From: Pseudoalteromonas shioyasakiensis
GTDB lineage: Bacteria > Pseudomonadota > Gammaproteobacteria > Enterobacterales > Alteromonadaceae
NCBI RefSeq assembly: GCF_024518675.1
Contig: NZ_JANIGL010000005.1
Coordinates: 186,001-250,000 of the forward strand
Length of the DNA: 64,000 nucleotides
Direction: 5' to 3'
Part shown: positions 11,221-19,445 of the stretch, piece by piece
Position numbering within the stretch: the first letter of the stretch is position 1
Layout: every line of letters starts with the position of its first letter
The notes under the pieces: model-generated
What the model was told of the DNA's origin: nothing
Database searches by the model: none
What the model saw: the letters and a program-made list of their open reading frames with translations, nothing else
Made by a program: the position numbers and the translations under genes

Positions 11221-12264
11221 TTAACGCATAACTTTTACACGTTGAGTTGATGTAAGCTGAGCTTCAACACGACGGTTTTCAGCATGAGCTTCTAGTGTAT
11301 ACGCTTCATTTTTCAAGCGCTCTTCACCATAACCAACTGTTGAAATACGGTCTTCTGAAATACCATCTTTAATTAATTCTTCAGCAACATCGTCTGCACG
11401 TGTTTTCGATAGCATCTTGTTATACTCAGCATCACCGACTGCTGAAGCATGGCCTTCTAGAACTACCGTTGCATCTGTGTTTTCTTTCATAAATGCAGCA
11501 ACTTCAGCGATATCGTCAAAATAACGTTGAGGAACTGCAGCTGAATCATGCGCGAAACTTACAAGCAGGCTAATTGTCACTGGTTTTTCTTCATACATAG
11601 TACAACCAGTCGCATCGACTGCATCTGTCATAGGTGTATTAGCACACTGATCATCTTTATCATTCACGCCATCGCTGTCTGAATCTGTTGGCTCATTAAC
11701 AACAACAGGAGCCGGTTCAACAGGTGCAGCCGGCTCATTTGATTGGCCAAACAAGTAGCTTACACCAAACTTAGCGTTTAAGTCTGACTCACTAAACTCT
11801 AGACCTCTATAATAAGACGTTTCGATATTAACAGACAGGCCTTCGGTTAAGAAGTGCTGGTAACCTAAACCAACATTTGCAAAAGTATTGCTGTCATACA
11901 CATCAATTTCTTTAATACCTAAGACACCATAAAATGGACCTCCAGAGAAATGATGCAGCATATCTATACCGTATCTTTCCATGTCCATATCGTATTTGTC
12001 ACCGGTATATAAACTCTCAACGTCAACGTTATTATCAGCATATTCAAGGCGTGCACTCCAGTAATCTGAAAATCTGTAACCTATTTCAGCACCAAAGCCC
12101 GTTGCATAACCTGATCTCACATGTGGAGAATAATCTGTAGCAATCCAAGATGCATCATAATAGTCACCAAATGCACCAATATAGAAGCCTTCTTTCTCTG
12201 CAGCGAATGTTGTCGCACTAGTTGCAGCTAATGCGATCGCCATTGTAAGTGATTTTAATTTCAT
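11221..12264 (-). CDS. OmpA-family outer membrane protein
   Basis: A 347-residue outer membrane protein. A signal peptide (MKLKSLTMAIALAATSATTF-AAEK) is followed by an eight-strand barrel-like domain (about residues 22-185) and a Pro-rich linker. Then come a calcium-binding thrombospondin type-3 like repeat (DSDSDGVNDKDDQC) and a C-terminal OmpA peptidoglycan-binding domain. The latter carries LEGHAS and the NRRVEAQL helix, which contains the diaminopimelate-binding Asp/Arg region. The start at 12264 has GGAAGGAAACA ahead of it and yields a proper signal peptide; the frame extends upstream to 12315. It ties the outer membrane to the cell wall. Possibly a small porin; not assignable to E. coli OmpA itself. 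Confidence 0.9.
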   Translation of the reverse strand: MKLKSLTMAIALAATSATTFAAEKEGFYIGAFGDYYDASWIATDYSPHVRSGYATGFGAEIGYRFSDYWSARLEYADNNVDVESLYTGDKYDMDMERYGIDMLHHFSGGPFYGVLGIKEIDVYDSNTFANVGLGYQHFLTEGLSVNIETSYYRGLEFSESDLNAKFGVSYLFGQSNEPAAPVEPAPVVVNEPTDSDSDGVNDKDDQCANTPMTDAVDATGCTMYEEKPVTISLLVSFAHDSAAVPQRYFDDIAEVAAFMKENTDATVVLEGHASAVGDAEYNKMLSKTRADDVAEELIKDGISEDRISTVGYGEERLKNEAYTLEAHAENRRVEAQLTSTQRVKVMR

Positions 12265-12627
12265 TGTTTCCTTCCCATTTTTACAATTAAAATTCAGCCA
12301 AGTCATCTTAGCCATTTTATAAGCAGAATACTCTTCATTTAGTTAACCTATACTTAATAGGCAACAGATTACATTACAAACTCAAACTATAGATCATTAG
12401 AAACTATAGATGATAATATGAACTTTACCTAATACTATAGTTAATTTACCAGCTAGGTTAACATTCTAGTATGAAAGTCAACAAACGGTCATAATAATTT
12501 TAGAAAAAGCATATCAAATAACAGAGCCCATAAATATTTATCAAGACCCCTCAGTCCGATCTCGCCCTAGCATACAGAATAAATATTACACTTAGCTAAA
12601 GCCACTAACAATCAGCTTTTTCTGAAA
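12265..12627. other. AT-rich leader and promoter region of the OmpA-family gene
   Basis: A spacer of over 300 bases upstream of the porin gene and downstream of selO, both minus strand. Long leaders are common for abundant porins and may carry sRNA-binding or stability determinants, but no specific site can be named. No clear terminator for the selO side was identified. Confidence 0.4.
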
Positions 12628-14037
12628 TTAAGTGCCACAAAAAGTTTGATAATTTTCTTCATCTTGCGGCGCAGTACACCACAATTCGTTAGCATCTTGT
12701 TGATATGGCTGTCGTAAAGCCTGTAAATACTCACTTAGCATAGCGCTTTGCCCCTTTTGGTTAAAATCTTTTAGAATATTTTCTATTATATGATTGCGCG
12801 GTATCAACTTAGGGTTTGCTTTACGCATAATTGCATAACTGCTTGCATAGGTTCTTTGTTGCCACTTTTGTGACCACTGAGTTAACTCAGTAGGGATAGC
12901 TTCATCACCTTCGAGTGACTGAGTCAACGCATTAAAGGTATTCGTATAATCAAGCTTGTGGTCGCTTAATAAAGCAAGTAATTCGGCTACTAATTCGGTA
13001 TCAGAGTCTTGGTGCCCATCAAGGCCTAGTTTTTGTGCCCACATTTGAGTGAAAGCATGATTAAACTGCTCAGCAAAGCCATTAATTAAAGGGCTCAATA
13101 CAGCAACAGCTTGTTCATCATCCTCATTTATTAACGGTATTAAGCTCTCAGCTAAACGTGCGCAATTCCAATTAGCTATATTTGGTTGATTGCCAAAAGC
13201 GTAGCGGCCTTGACGATCGATAGAACTAAACACAGTATCAAAGTCGAACTGATTCATCATCGCACACGGGCCATAATCAATGGTTTCGCCACTAATTAAA
13301 GTATTGTCGGTATTCATTACACCGTGGATGAATCCCACTCGCATCCAGCTAATTACCAACGTTATTTGCTGCTTAATGACCTCTGCTAAAAAAGCTAAGT
13401 AACGCTCGCTTCCTGTACTTTCAATATGTGGATAGTGTCTTGCAATTGCCAAATCAGCCAATGCTTTTAAACTTGTAACATCCCCTTGAGTTGCTAAATA
13501 CTGGAATGAACCAACACGTATATGACTGGAAGCCACTCGGGTCACTATGGCCCCTGGTTGTGGTGGCTGCCGGTAAACGGTCTCCCCAGTTGCGACGACC
13601 GCTAAGCATCGAGTTGTCGGCACTCCCAACGCATGCATAGCTTCACTCATAATGTACTCACGCACCGCAGGACCAATAGCGCAGCGACCATCACCACCTC
13701 GTGAAAACGGTGTCGCTCCGGAGCCTTTTAGCTGAATATCCCAAAGCAATCCATCTTGATCAGCTACAGCTCCGAGTAAATGCGCGCGACCATCCCCTAA
13801 GCGAGGTGAGAAGTGAGCAAATTGATGCCCTGAATAGCCAAGTGCAACTGGGCCAACCTTAGGATCAATGTAGTTACCACCAAATACCATGGCTCTGTTT
13901 TCTGGCGCAACACTAATATCCAATTGCTCAGCCAAAGCGTCATTAAATAACAATACAGATGGTTGGCTAACTGGGCTTGGCATATCTGCTATAGCAAACT
14001 GGTCTGCAATTTCGGTATAGCGTGGTACTAATTTCAT
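12628..14037 (-). CDS. selO: Protein adenylyltransferase SelO (YdiU family)
   Basis: A 469-residue pseudokinase-fold enzyme that AMPylates proteins and is linked to redox homeostasis. Typical parts include the VFGGNYIDPKVGPVALGYSGHQFAHFSPRLGDGRAHLLGA start (residues about 50-90), the lysine in DIQLKGSGATPFSRGGDGR, and the VMNTDNTLISGETIDYGPCAMM metal-binding loop. The C-terminus ends FCGT: a Cys occupies the place where eukaryotic SelO has selenocysteine. The length is slightly shorter than E. coli YdiU (478). It follows the glycosylase gene by 17 bases on the same strand, so they likely share a transcript. Confidence 0.95.
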   Translation of the reverse strand: MKLVPRYTEIADQFAIADMPSPVSQPSVLLFNDALAEQLDISVAPENRAMVFGGNYIDPKVGPVALGYSGHQFAHFSPRLGDGRAHLLGAVADQDGLLWDIQLKGSGATPFSRGGDGRCAIGPAVREYIMSEAMHALGVPTTRCLAVVATGETVYRQPPQPGAIVTRVASSHIRVGSFQYLATQGDVTSLKALADLAIARHYPHIESTGSERYLAFLAEVIKQQITLVISWMRVGFIHGVMNTDNTLISGETIDYGPCAMMNQFDFDTVFSSIDRQGRYAFGNQPNIANWNCARLAESLIPLINEDDEQAVAVLSPLINGFAEQFNHAFTQMWAQKLGLDGHQDSDTELVAELLALLSDHKLDYTNTFNALTQSLEGDEAIPTELTQWSQKWQQRTYASSYAIMRKANPKLIPRNHIIENILKDFNQKGQSAMLSEYLQALRQPYQQDANELWCTAPQDEENYQTFCGT

Positions 14038-14054
14038 GAAATTACCTTATGCCT

Positions 14055-14759
14055 CTATCGAGGTTCACTTGTTTGAATACCAACACGATTATCACCTACA
14101 CTATAGGCAACAATTAAGCTTAACTCTTGCAGACTTAAGCCACTTTGTTGTTGTAATTCATTAAAAAATGCCTGCGCCGCTGTTATTGACTTTTTGGTTT
14201 GCAAACCACCGTCAATAATTTTATGGCCGCGTAAATAACTTTCTACATCTCGTGATAATAAAAATGTATCTTTTCCTAGTGCACGCAAAGCATATGGTCC
14301 GGTGTTACCGCCTAAACGAGCACCGTGTTTTTTTAAGTATGCCCATAAACCAATAATGTCCTCTGTTGGCCAATTAGCAATAAACTCACTAAAGCTGCCG
14401 TGTTCATTAGCTGTATCATGAATCATATAAGCATTTTCAGGAATGGTTTGCACTTTTTTAAAATTACGCACAATACGTTCGTCACTGGCTTTTTGCTCTA
14501 GCATATCCGGTGGCATCATCAGTAGCTTTTCAACACTAAAACCCCAAAACACCTCCCTAAACCCAGCCCATTTATTGTTAATAACAGACCAATAAAAACC
14601 ACTTTGAAAAACCTTGCGGGTAAACTCCTCAAGCCAGTCATCATCAGACAACTTCTGCAACTGCGCCTTAGATAACGGTGTATAAAGCAACTGTTCTAAC
14701 ATCACTTTACCGCCTTTTCGCTGCGCCGCGCGTTGATAAATATCCTGAAACTTTTCCAT
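14055..14759 (-). CDS. DNA-3-methyladenine glycosylase I-like
   Basis: A 234-residue protein of the 3-methyladenine glycosylase I (Tag) family, a helix-hairpin-helix base-excision enzyme. Residues WLEEFTRKVFQSGFYWSVINNKWAGFREVF match the substrate-pocket region of Tag, and the C-terminal part contains the HhH and DNA-gripping region (GPYALRALGKDTFLLSRDVESYLRG). It is longer and more divergent than E. coli Tag (187 residues), and the Tag zinc site (Cys and His residues at both ends) is not seen. It may be a paralogue with an altered substrate. Upstream of selO in an apparent two-gene operon. Confidence 0.75.
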   Translation of the reverse strand: MEKFQDIYQRAAQRKGGKVMLEQLLYTPLSKAQLQKLSDDDWLEEFTRKVFQSGFYWSVINNKWAGFREVFWGFSVEKLLMMPPDMLEQKASDERIVRNFKKVQTIPENAYMIHDTANEHGSFSEFIANWPTEDIIGLWAYLKKHGARLGGNTGPYALRALGKDTFLLSRDVESYLRGHKIIDGGLQTKKSITAAQAFFNELQQQSGLSLQELSLIVAYSVGDNRVGIQTSEPR

Positions 14760-14910
14760 CGATTAACTACCCTTGCTTTGTCTACTTGTTAGTGTACGAA
14801 AAAATGGCCTTATACGTAACCACTAGCCATAAACGATCGTTTACAACCTTGACACCTAGACGGCTAAAATGCTTTAATCACCGCCATTACCCCTATTTAA
14901 AGTGCGAGTT

Positions 14911-14916
14911 TATAAT
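14911..14916 (+). promoter_or_regulatory. Putative -10 element of the lysine operon
   Basis: TATAAT stands about 20 bases before the first paired base of the riboswitch. A good -35 is not obvious (TTACCC at 18-base spacing is weak). Transcription would begin near 14923. Confidence 0.45.
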
Positions 14917-14932
14917 TTTAACTTGCACTGTG

Positions 14933-15122
14933 GGCTAGAAGAGGTGCGTTATTCAGGTAACGTATGTGAGGAGCACACACTCCAGTGATCATACGTGAGG
15001 GGAATTAACGCCGAGAAGTAATCCTTTTTGTGAAGGGTTATTTCGGGCGACTGGGTTGAATCCCAGCGACTGTCACCAACAACAGCAAAACTGTTGATAA
15101 GTTTGGTGGAGAGCTTCTGGTC
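14933..15122 (+). promoter_or_regulatory. Lysine riboswitch (L box)
   Basis: The stretch closely follows the known E. coli lysC leader. It runs from a P1 5' strand (GCTAGAAG) through AGGTGCG, GGTAACG, GAGGAGC and TGAGGGG, then CGCCGAGAAG, CTGGGTTGAATCCCAG and TGTCACC, to GGTGGAGAGCTTCTGG, which closes P1. These are the conserved core blocks of the lysine aptamer. It directly precedes dapA-dapD-lysA, the expected target. Lysine binding should reduce expression of the operon. Confidence 0.95.
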
Positions 15123-15129
15123 TTAGCAT

Positions 15130-15151
15130 AATAAGGCCTATGCGCCTTATT
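15130..15151 (+). terminator. Hairpin in the riboswitch expression platform
   Basis: AATAAGGC and GCCTTATT form an eight-base-pair stem with a six-base loop, followed by a short AT tract rather than a strong T-run. It lies just after the aptamer and about 100 bases before dapA. It may be the switchable terminator, or part of a longer platform that hides the start region; a second possible hairpin (CATTCG with CGAATG) follows. Confidence 0.45.
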
Positions 15152-15255
15152 ATTTAAGTCCATTCGCTCTTCGAATTTTAATGTTCGAATGATGTAAATG
15201 CGGCGCTTTTAACTTCCCCATTGAACTCATCGAACACCTAAGAAGTTCGTTGCAG

Positions 15256-16140
15256 ATGAAAAACAACTTTAATTTAAACGACTATCCGTTATGGACTGCA
15301 CTCGTCACGCCTTTTACTGATTCAGGCGAAGTCGACTACGTAGTACTTGAACAGCTAGTTGCACAACAACAAGCAGCTAATAATGGCATTTTACTACTTG
15401 GTAGTACGGGCGAAGGCTTAGCACTTAGTTTAAAAGAGCAACAAGCCATTATTGAACATGTATGCCAATTAAAGCCTACTGTGCCATTAATGGTTGCCGT
15501 TGGCGGTATGAACCTAACCCAACAAATTGCGTGGGTTGAATACTGTAATCAACTCCCTATTCACGGTTATTTACTGGGCTCACCACTTTATGCCAAGCCT
15601 GGCGTTGTTGGCCAAACCCACTGGTTCGAAACGCTGCTGAACGCAAGCAATCACCCTTGCATGTTATATAACGTGCCTGGTCGCAGCGCAGTAGATATTC
15701 CACCAGCCGTTATTAGCAATTTAAAAGATCATAAAAATTTATGGGCGCTTAAAGAAGCCAGCGGTGATATTGCTAAATTTGAAGGTTTTAGAAAAGCCTC
15801 GCCAGAATTAGCGATATTCAGTGGCGATGATGCCCTGATGCCTTATTTTGCCCAAGCCGGAGCAAAAGGCTTAGTTTCTGTTGCCGCCAATGCTTGGCCT
15901 ACACAAACCCATGAATTTGTAAAACGCAGCCTTAGCGGTCAACACCCCAATCTATTTGCCGATTGGTCGCAAGCAATTCAAAGCTTGTTTGCTGTAGCCA
16001 ATCCTATTCCCGTAAAAGTTTTGATGCATCTGCAAGGCCGAATTAACAGCCCGTATTTGCGTCCACCGTTAACTCACCTCGAGCTAACGCAAACAGATTG
16101 CATTAACAATGCAAATAACACCATTTTATCTTGGCATTAA
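15256..16140 (+). CDS. dapA: 4-hydroxy-tetrahydrodipicolinate synthase
   Basis: DapA condenses aspartate semialdehyde with pyruvate, the first committed step to diaminopimelate and lysine. The 294-residue TIM barrel carries LLGSTGEG, the catalytic Tyr138 in MLYNVPGR and the Schiff-base Lys166 in ALKEASGD. The frame opens at a TTG at 15250; the ATG at 15256 is preferred. Being first behind the lysine riboswitch makes the lysine role firm. A second dapA elsewhere in the genome is possible. It is followed after 15 bases by dapD. Confidence 0.95.
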   Translation: MKNNFNLNDYPLWTALVTPFTDSGEVDYVVLEQLVAQQQAANNGILLLGSTGEGLALSLKEQQAIIEHVCQLKPTVPLMVAVGGMNLTQQIAWVEYCNQLPIHGYLLGSPLYAKPGVVGQTHWFETLLNASNHPCMLYNVPGRSAVDIPPAVISNLKDHKNLWALKEASGDIAKFEGFRKASPELAIFSGDDALMPYFAQAGAKGLVSVAANAWPTQTHEFVKRSLSGQHPNLFADWSQAIQSLFAVANPIPVKVLMHLQGRINSPYLRPPLTHLELTQTDCINNANNTILSWH

Positions 16141-16155
16141 ACACAGGTTTTTATA

Positions 16156-16896
16156 ATGAGCTGGTTAGAACTATTAAATAATTTAGAATCAGGCGCCGTA
16201 CGCGCTGCAACACAAGACGCAAACGGCCAATGGCATGCTAACGTTGAAGTAAAACAAGGTATCTTAGAGGCGTTTAAAAACGGCACTAACACCGAATTTG
16301 CCGGTGGTTTTGTTGATAAACACAACTTAGCACCGCAAGAGTTTACTGCCGAAAATGCCGTGCGTATGGTACCGGGAGGCTCAAGTGTTCGCCGTGGCGC
16401 TCACGTTGCTAAAGGCACGATCATCATGCCACCAGCATATGTAAACATTGGTGCATTTATCGATGAAGGCACTATGGTTGATAGCCACGCTCTAGTTGGC
16501 TCGTGTGCACAAGTTGGTAAAAACGTACATTTAAGTGCTGCTGTGCAACTCGGCGGTGTACTTGAACCAATTGGCGCAAGCCCTGTAGTCGTTGAAGACG
16601 ATGCTTTCATTGGCGCAGGTTGTGTAATCGTTGAAGGGGTTGTAGTTAAAAAGGGTGCGGTACTTGCGCCAGGCGTACGTTTGTCAGCAACTATTCCTGT
16701 TTATGACTGCGTTAACGAGCGTCAACTAGATAAAGGCGAGCCTATTCCTGAATATGCTATTGTGATCCCAGGTTCTCGACCTGCTTCGAATGACTGGGCA
16801 CGCGAGCAAGGTCTAAGCATGTCATGTGCATTAATCGTAAAATACCGTGATGAACAAAGTGATGCGTCATTACTACTAGAAGAGGTTTTACGTTAA
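16156..16896 (+). CDS. dapD: Tetrahydrodipicolinate N-succinyltransferase
   Basis: DapD succinylates tetrahydrodipicolinate from succinyl-CoA, committing this operon to the succinylase branch. The protein is 246 residues, shorter than E. coli DapD (274) at the N-terminus. Left-handed parallel beta-helix hexapeptides run over about residues 75-190 (GAHVAKGTIIMPPAYVNIGA, SCAQVGKNVHLSAAVQLGG), and the EDDAFIGAGCVIVEG turn is typical. Its last base overlaps the first base of lysA. Confidence 0.95.
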   Translation: MSWLELLNNLESGAVRAATQDANGQWHANVEVKQGILEAFKNGTNTEFAGGFVDKHNLAPQEFTAENAVRMVPGGSSVRRGAHVAKGTIIMPPAYVNIGAFIDEGTMVDSHALVGSCAQVGKNVHLSAAVQLGGVLEPIGASPVVVEDDAFIGAGCVIVEGVVVKKGAVLAPGVRLSATIPVYDCVNERQLDKGEPIPEYAIVIPGSRPASNDWAREQGLSMSCALIVKYRDEQSDASLLLEEVLR

Positions 16897-18101
16897 TGAC
16901 CTTTTTGAGCACGCCAGTTAAAACCGCCATTGATGAGCTGTCGACTAAACTCGATACCCCATTTTTTGTCTACGACCTTGACTCGCTAGATGCGCACCTT
17001 GCGCGTTTAGTGGCGCAAACAGAAGTAAAGCTTTGGTATGCGGTTAAAGCCAACCCACTATCTAAAGTTATACAAAGCTTAGATAACGCAGGCTTTAATT
17101 TTGATGTAGCAAGTAAAGGCGAACTTGAGCAAGTACTTGCTCAAGGTATTAACAGCGAGCGCGTGCTCAATACCGGGCCCGCTAAAAGCCCAAAACAAAT
17201 TAAACACTTTATTGATCGAGGCGTACGTATATTTGTCGCTGAAAGTCTCAATCAAGTGCGTTGGCTAAATGAGCAAGCAATTGCAAAACAGTGCCAACTA
17301 CAAGTTTTACTACGTGTGCAATTGCGCTGGCCTGAAGGTGAAAAAAACCCGCTAGGGGGCGATAGCCTTACGCCATTTGGCTTAGGCTGCGATGAATGGC
17401 AAGCACTCAACACGAGTGACTATCCTGCACTTAACTTTAACGGCCTGCATATTTTTCAATGGGGAAATATGCTTAGTAGCAATAAACTCGCCCAGCTTTG
17501 GTCACAAATGGTCGCGCCACTACAACAGCTAGCAAGCGACTTAGGTATTCATTTAAAAGTGCTCGATTTAGGCGGTGGTTTAGGTATTCCTTACACGCTT
17601 GATGCACCAACTCTAAGTTGGGATGCGTTGATCGATGCACTTGCGAAAATTAAACGCGATGCTGGCGTTGAAGAGTTATGGATGGAGCTTGGCCGTTATG
17701 CTGTCGGCGAATGTGGTCATTATGCAACCCCTGTTGTCGAGCGCAAATTAAACTACGCTCAGCAACAAGTGATTCTTAGTGGCGGCATTAATCATTTGTT
17801 ACGCCCAGCAGTCACCAGCCAAGATTTCCCAGCTCGATTACTACGAGACTCAACAGCACCAAACCAAGCAATGAGCTTATATGGGCCATTATGCACCGCA
17901 CTAGATTGTTTAGGTGAGCATCAACTTCCCAATGATTTAAATGAAGATGACTGGCTCGCATTTAGTCAATGCGGAGCTTATGGTTTTACCGAAAGCATGC
18001 CCTACTTTTTATGCCACGAACTTGCCGCTGAATATGTTTTGCACCGTAGCGAATTACAATGTGTTCGCCAAGCTGAAGATGCCAGCTACTATCTAAGGTA
18101 A
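16896..18101 (+). CDS. lysA: Diaminopimelate decarboxylase-like enzyme (divergent LysA)
   Basis: A fold-type-III PLP decarboxylase of 401 residues. The PLP lysine is K51 in WYAVKANP; the glycine-rich DLGGGLGIPY phosphate loop and a C-terminal CGAYGFTESMPYF active-site segment are present. Two details depart from classical LysA: GLHIFQWGN stands where LysA has a GLHxHIGS-type motif, and ELGRYAVGECG replaces EPGR. These resemble the BtrK/PvsE type group of decarboxylases. Riboswitch control and its position after dapA and dapD still argue for meso-diaminopimelate decarboxylation to lysine. Start overlaps the dapD stop by one base. Confidence 0.82.
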   Translation: MTFLSTPVKTAIDELSTKLDTPFFVYDLDSLDAHLARLVAQTEVKLWYAVKANPLSKVIQSLDNAGFNFDVASKGELEQVLAQGINSERVLNTGPAKSPKQIKHFIDRGVRIFVAESLNQVRWLNEQAIAKQCQLQVLLRVQLRWPEGEKNPLGGDSLTPFGLGCDEWQALNTSDYPALNFNGLHIFQWGNMLSSNKLAQLWSQMVAPLQQLASDLGIHLKVLDLGGGLGIPYTLDAPTLSWDALIDALAKIKRDAGVEELWMELGRYAVGECGHYATPVVERKLNYAQQQVILSGGINHLLRPAVTSQDFPARLLRDSTAPNQAMSLYGPLCTALDCLGEHQLPNDLNEDDWLAFSQCGAYGFTESMPYFLCHELAAEYVLHRSELQCVRQAEDASYYLR

Positions 18102-18106
18102 TTGAG

Positions 18107-19225
18107 ATGAGTACAACACCAATCAGCCAAGAGAATATAGTCGTTGGCGAAGTTGCCAACGGTTTACCGCTAACAATTCCTGTGTATCGTTTAAAAGGCG
18201 ATGGCAGCGGACCAAGCGTTTATATACAAGCAAATATGCATGGCGCTGAAGTGCAAGGCAACGCAGTAATTTATCAATTGCTTGAGCAACTAAAGCAACT
18301 TAACTTAAAAGGCGATATCACTTTAGTGCCCTATGCGAACCCAATTGGCTGTAATCAAAAGTCAGGAGAGTTCACTCTTGGCCGCTTTGATCCCATTACT
18401 GGCACCAACTGGAATCGCATGTACCACTGTAATAGCCAATTAGCGACTCAATTTGCACAGCAATACAGCGATGCCGATGAGCAAACTCTAAAAGCAGCAT
18501 TTAAATCCGCACTGATAAATGAAGTAGAACAACAGTTAGCCGGACCAGATTATCGTTTAACTACAGGCAAACGTATTGCGCTTAATTTACAAAAGCTCGC
18601 ACACCAAGCTGATATTGTACTCGACTTACACACAGGCCCTATTTCTAGCCAGCATTTATATTGCCCTGACTACGCCAAACAAAGCGCCAGTTATTTCAAT
18701 ATTCCGCATGTGCTGCTTATTCCTAATGACTTTGACGGTGCAATGGATGAAGCCAGCTTTTGCCCATGGTGGCAACTAACTGAACAGCTAGCAAAGCAAG
18801 GCCGTGAGTTTAACGTACAAGTTGAAGCGTTTACTGTTGAATTAGGTAGCCAAGAAAAAATCGATTTAAGCGCGGCACTTGATGACGCCAACAGTATTTT
18901 AAGTTACTTAAATCACAAGCAAGTTTTTGTTGATGCGCCTCATCAGCCAAAAGTAATGAAACGCTACGGCTGTAATTTAAATGATTACATGGCTTATTAC
19001 GCGCCTATGGGCGGTATGGTTGAATATATAGCTCCACTAGGTGGGCATATTAAAGCAGGCGAACCGATTGCTAAAGTATTACGAATGGAGCGTTACCTTA
19101 GTGAGCAACCTTTGCAAACACTAACACTTGATTGCGATGCGATTGCCATTTTGCACTTTGCCTCAGCAAGTGTAAACCAAGGCACCGAACTGTATAAATT
19201 CTTCACCAACGTATTTGAGCTGTAA
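18107..19225 (+). CDS. Succinylglutamate desuccinylase/aspartoacylase-family zinc deacylase
   Basis: A 372-residue M14-like amidohydrolase. Zinc ligands are H45 and E48 in NMHGAEVQGN and H175 in VLDLHTGP; E245 in FTVELGSQ is the likely general base. A C-terminal beta domain (residues about 290-372, YAPMGGMVEYIAPLGGHIKAGEPI) is lipoyl-like, as in the AstE/AspA family. It is five bases after lysA in a lysine-riboswitch operon that also makes succinylated intermediates through DapD. The simplest inference is that it removes succinyl from N-succinyl-LL-diaminopimelate, a job usually done by the unrelated DapE. An AstE role in arginine catabolism is the alternative. Confidence 0.85.
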   Translation: MSTTPISQENIVVGEVANGLPLTIPVYRLKGDGSGPSVYIQANMHGAEVQGNAVIYQLLEQLKQLNLKGDITLVPYANPIGCNQKSGEFTLGRFDPITGTNWNRMYHCNSQLATQFAQQYSDADEQTLKAAFKSALINEVEQQLAGPDYRLTTGKRIALNLQKLAHQADIVLDLHTGPISSQHLYCPDYAKQSASYFNIPHVLLIPNDFDGAMDEASFCPWWQLTEQLAKQGREFNVQVEAFTVELGSQEKIDLSAALDDANSILSYLNHKQVFVDAPHQPKVMKRYGCNLNDYMAYYAPMGGMVEYIAPLGGHIKAGEPIAKVLRMERYLSEQPLQTLTLDCDAIAILHFASASVNQGTELYKFFTNVFEL

Positions 19226-19282
19226 GCTCCCCCTTCTCATTGCGTGAGAGCAATATAAGCCCAGAGTGCTAATATTGCATTG

Positions 19283-19307
19283 AAAAAGCGGCTAAGGCCG
19301 CTTTTTC
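19283..19307 (+). terminator. Intrinsic terminator of the lysine operon
   Basis: AAAAAGCGGC, short loop, GCCGCTTTTT: a strong GC stem followed by a T-run, about 60 bases after the deacylase stop. Confidence 0.85.
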
Positions 19308-19445
19308 TCTAATTTTATGATCAAAATTATTCAATCTGTCGTAACATTAGAATAACTCTATAAAATAGTTAAGTAAAAGTTCACAGTCACTAAGCTATAA
19401 AACCCTGTACACTTTTTAATATACATATTTCTCAAAGGAATAATA

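Noticed and set aside
14678..14938. 86-codon plus-strand frame ahead of the lysine riboswitch
   Set aside because: It overlaps the start of the glycosylase gene on the other strand and the promoter of the lysine operon, and shows no protein-like pattern.
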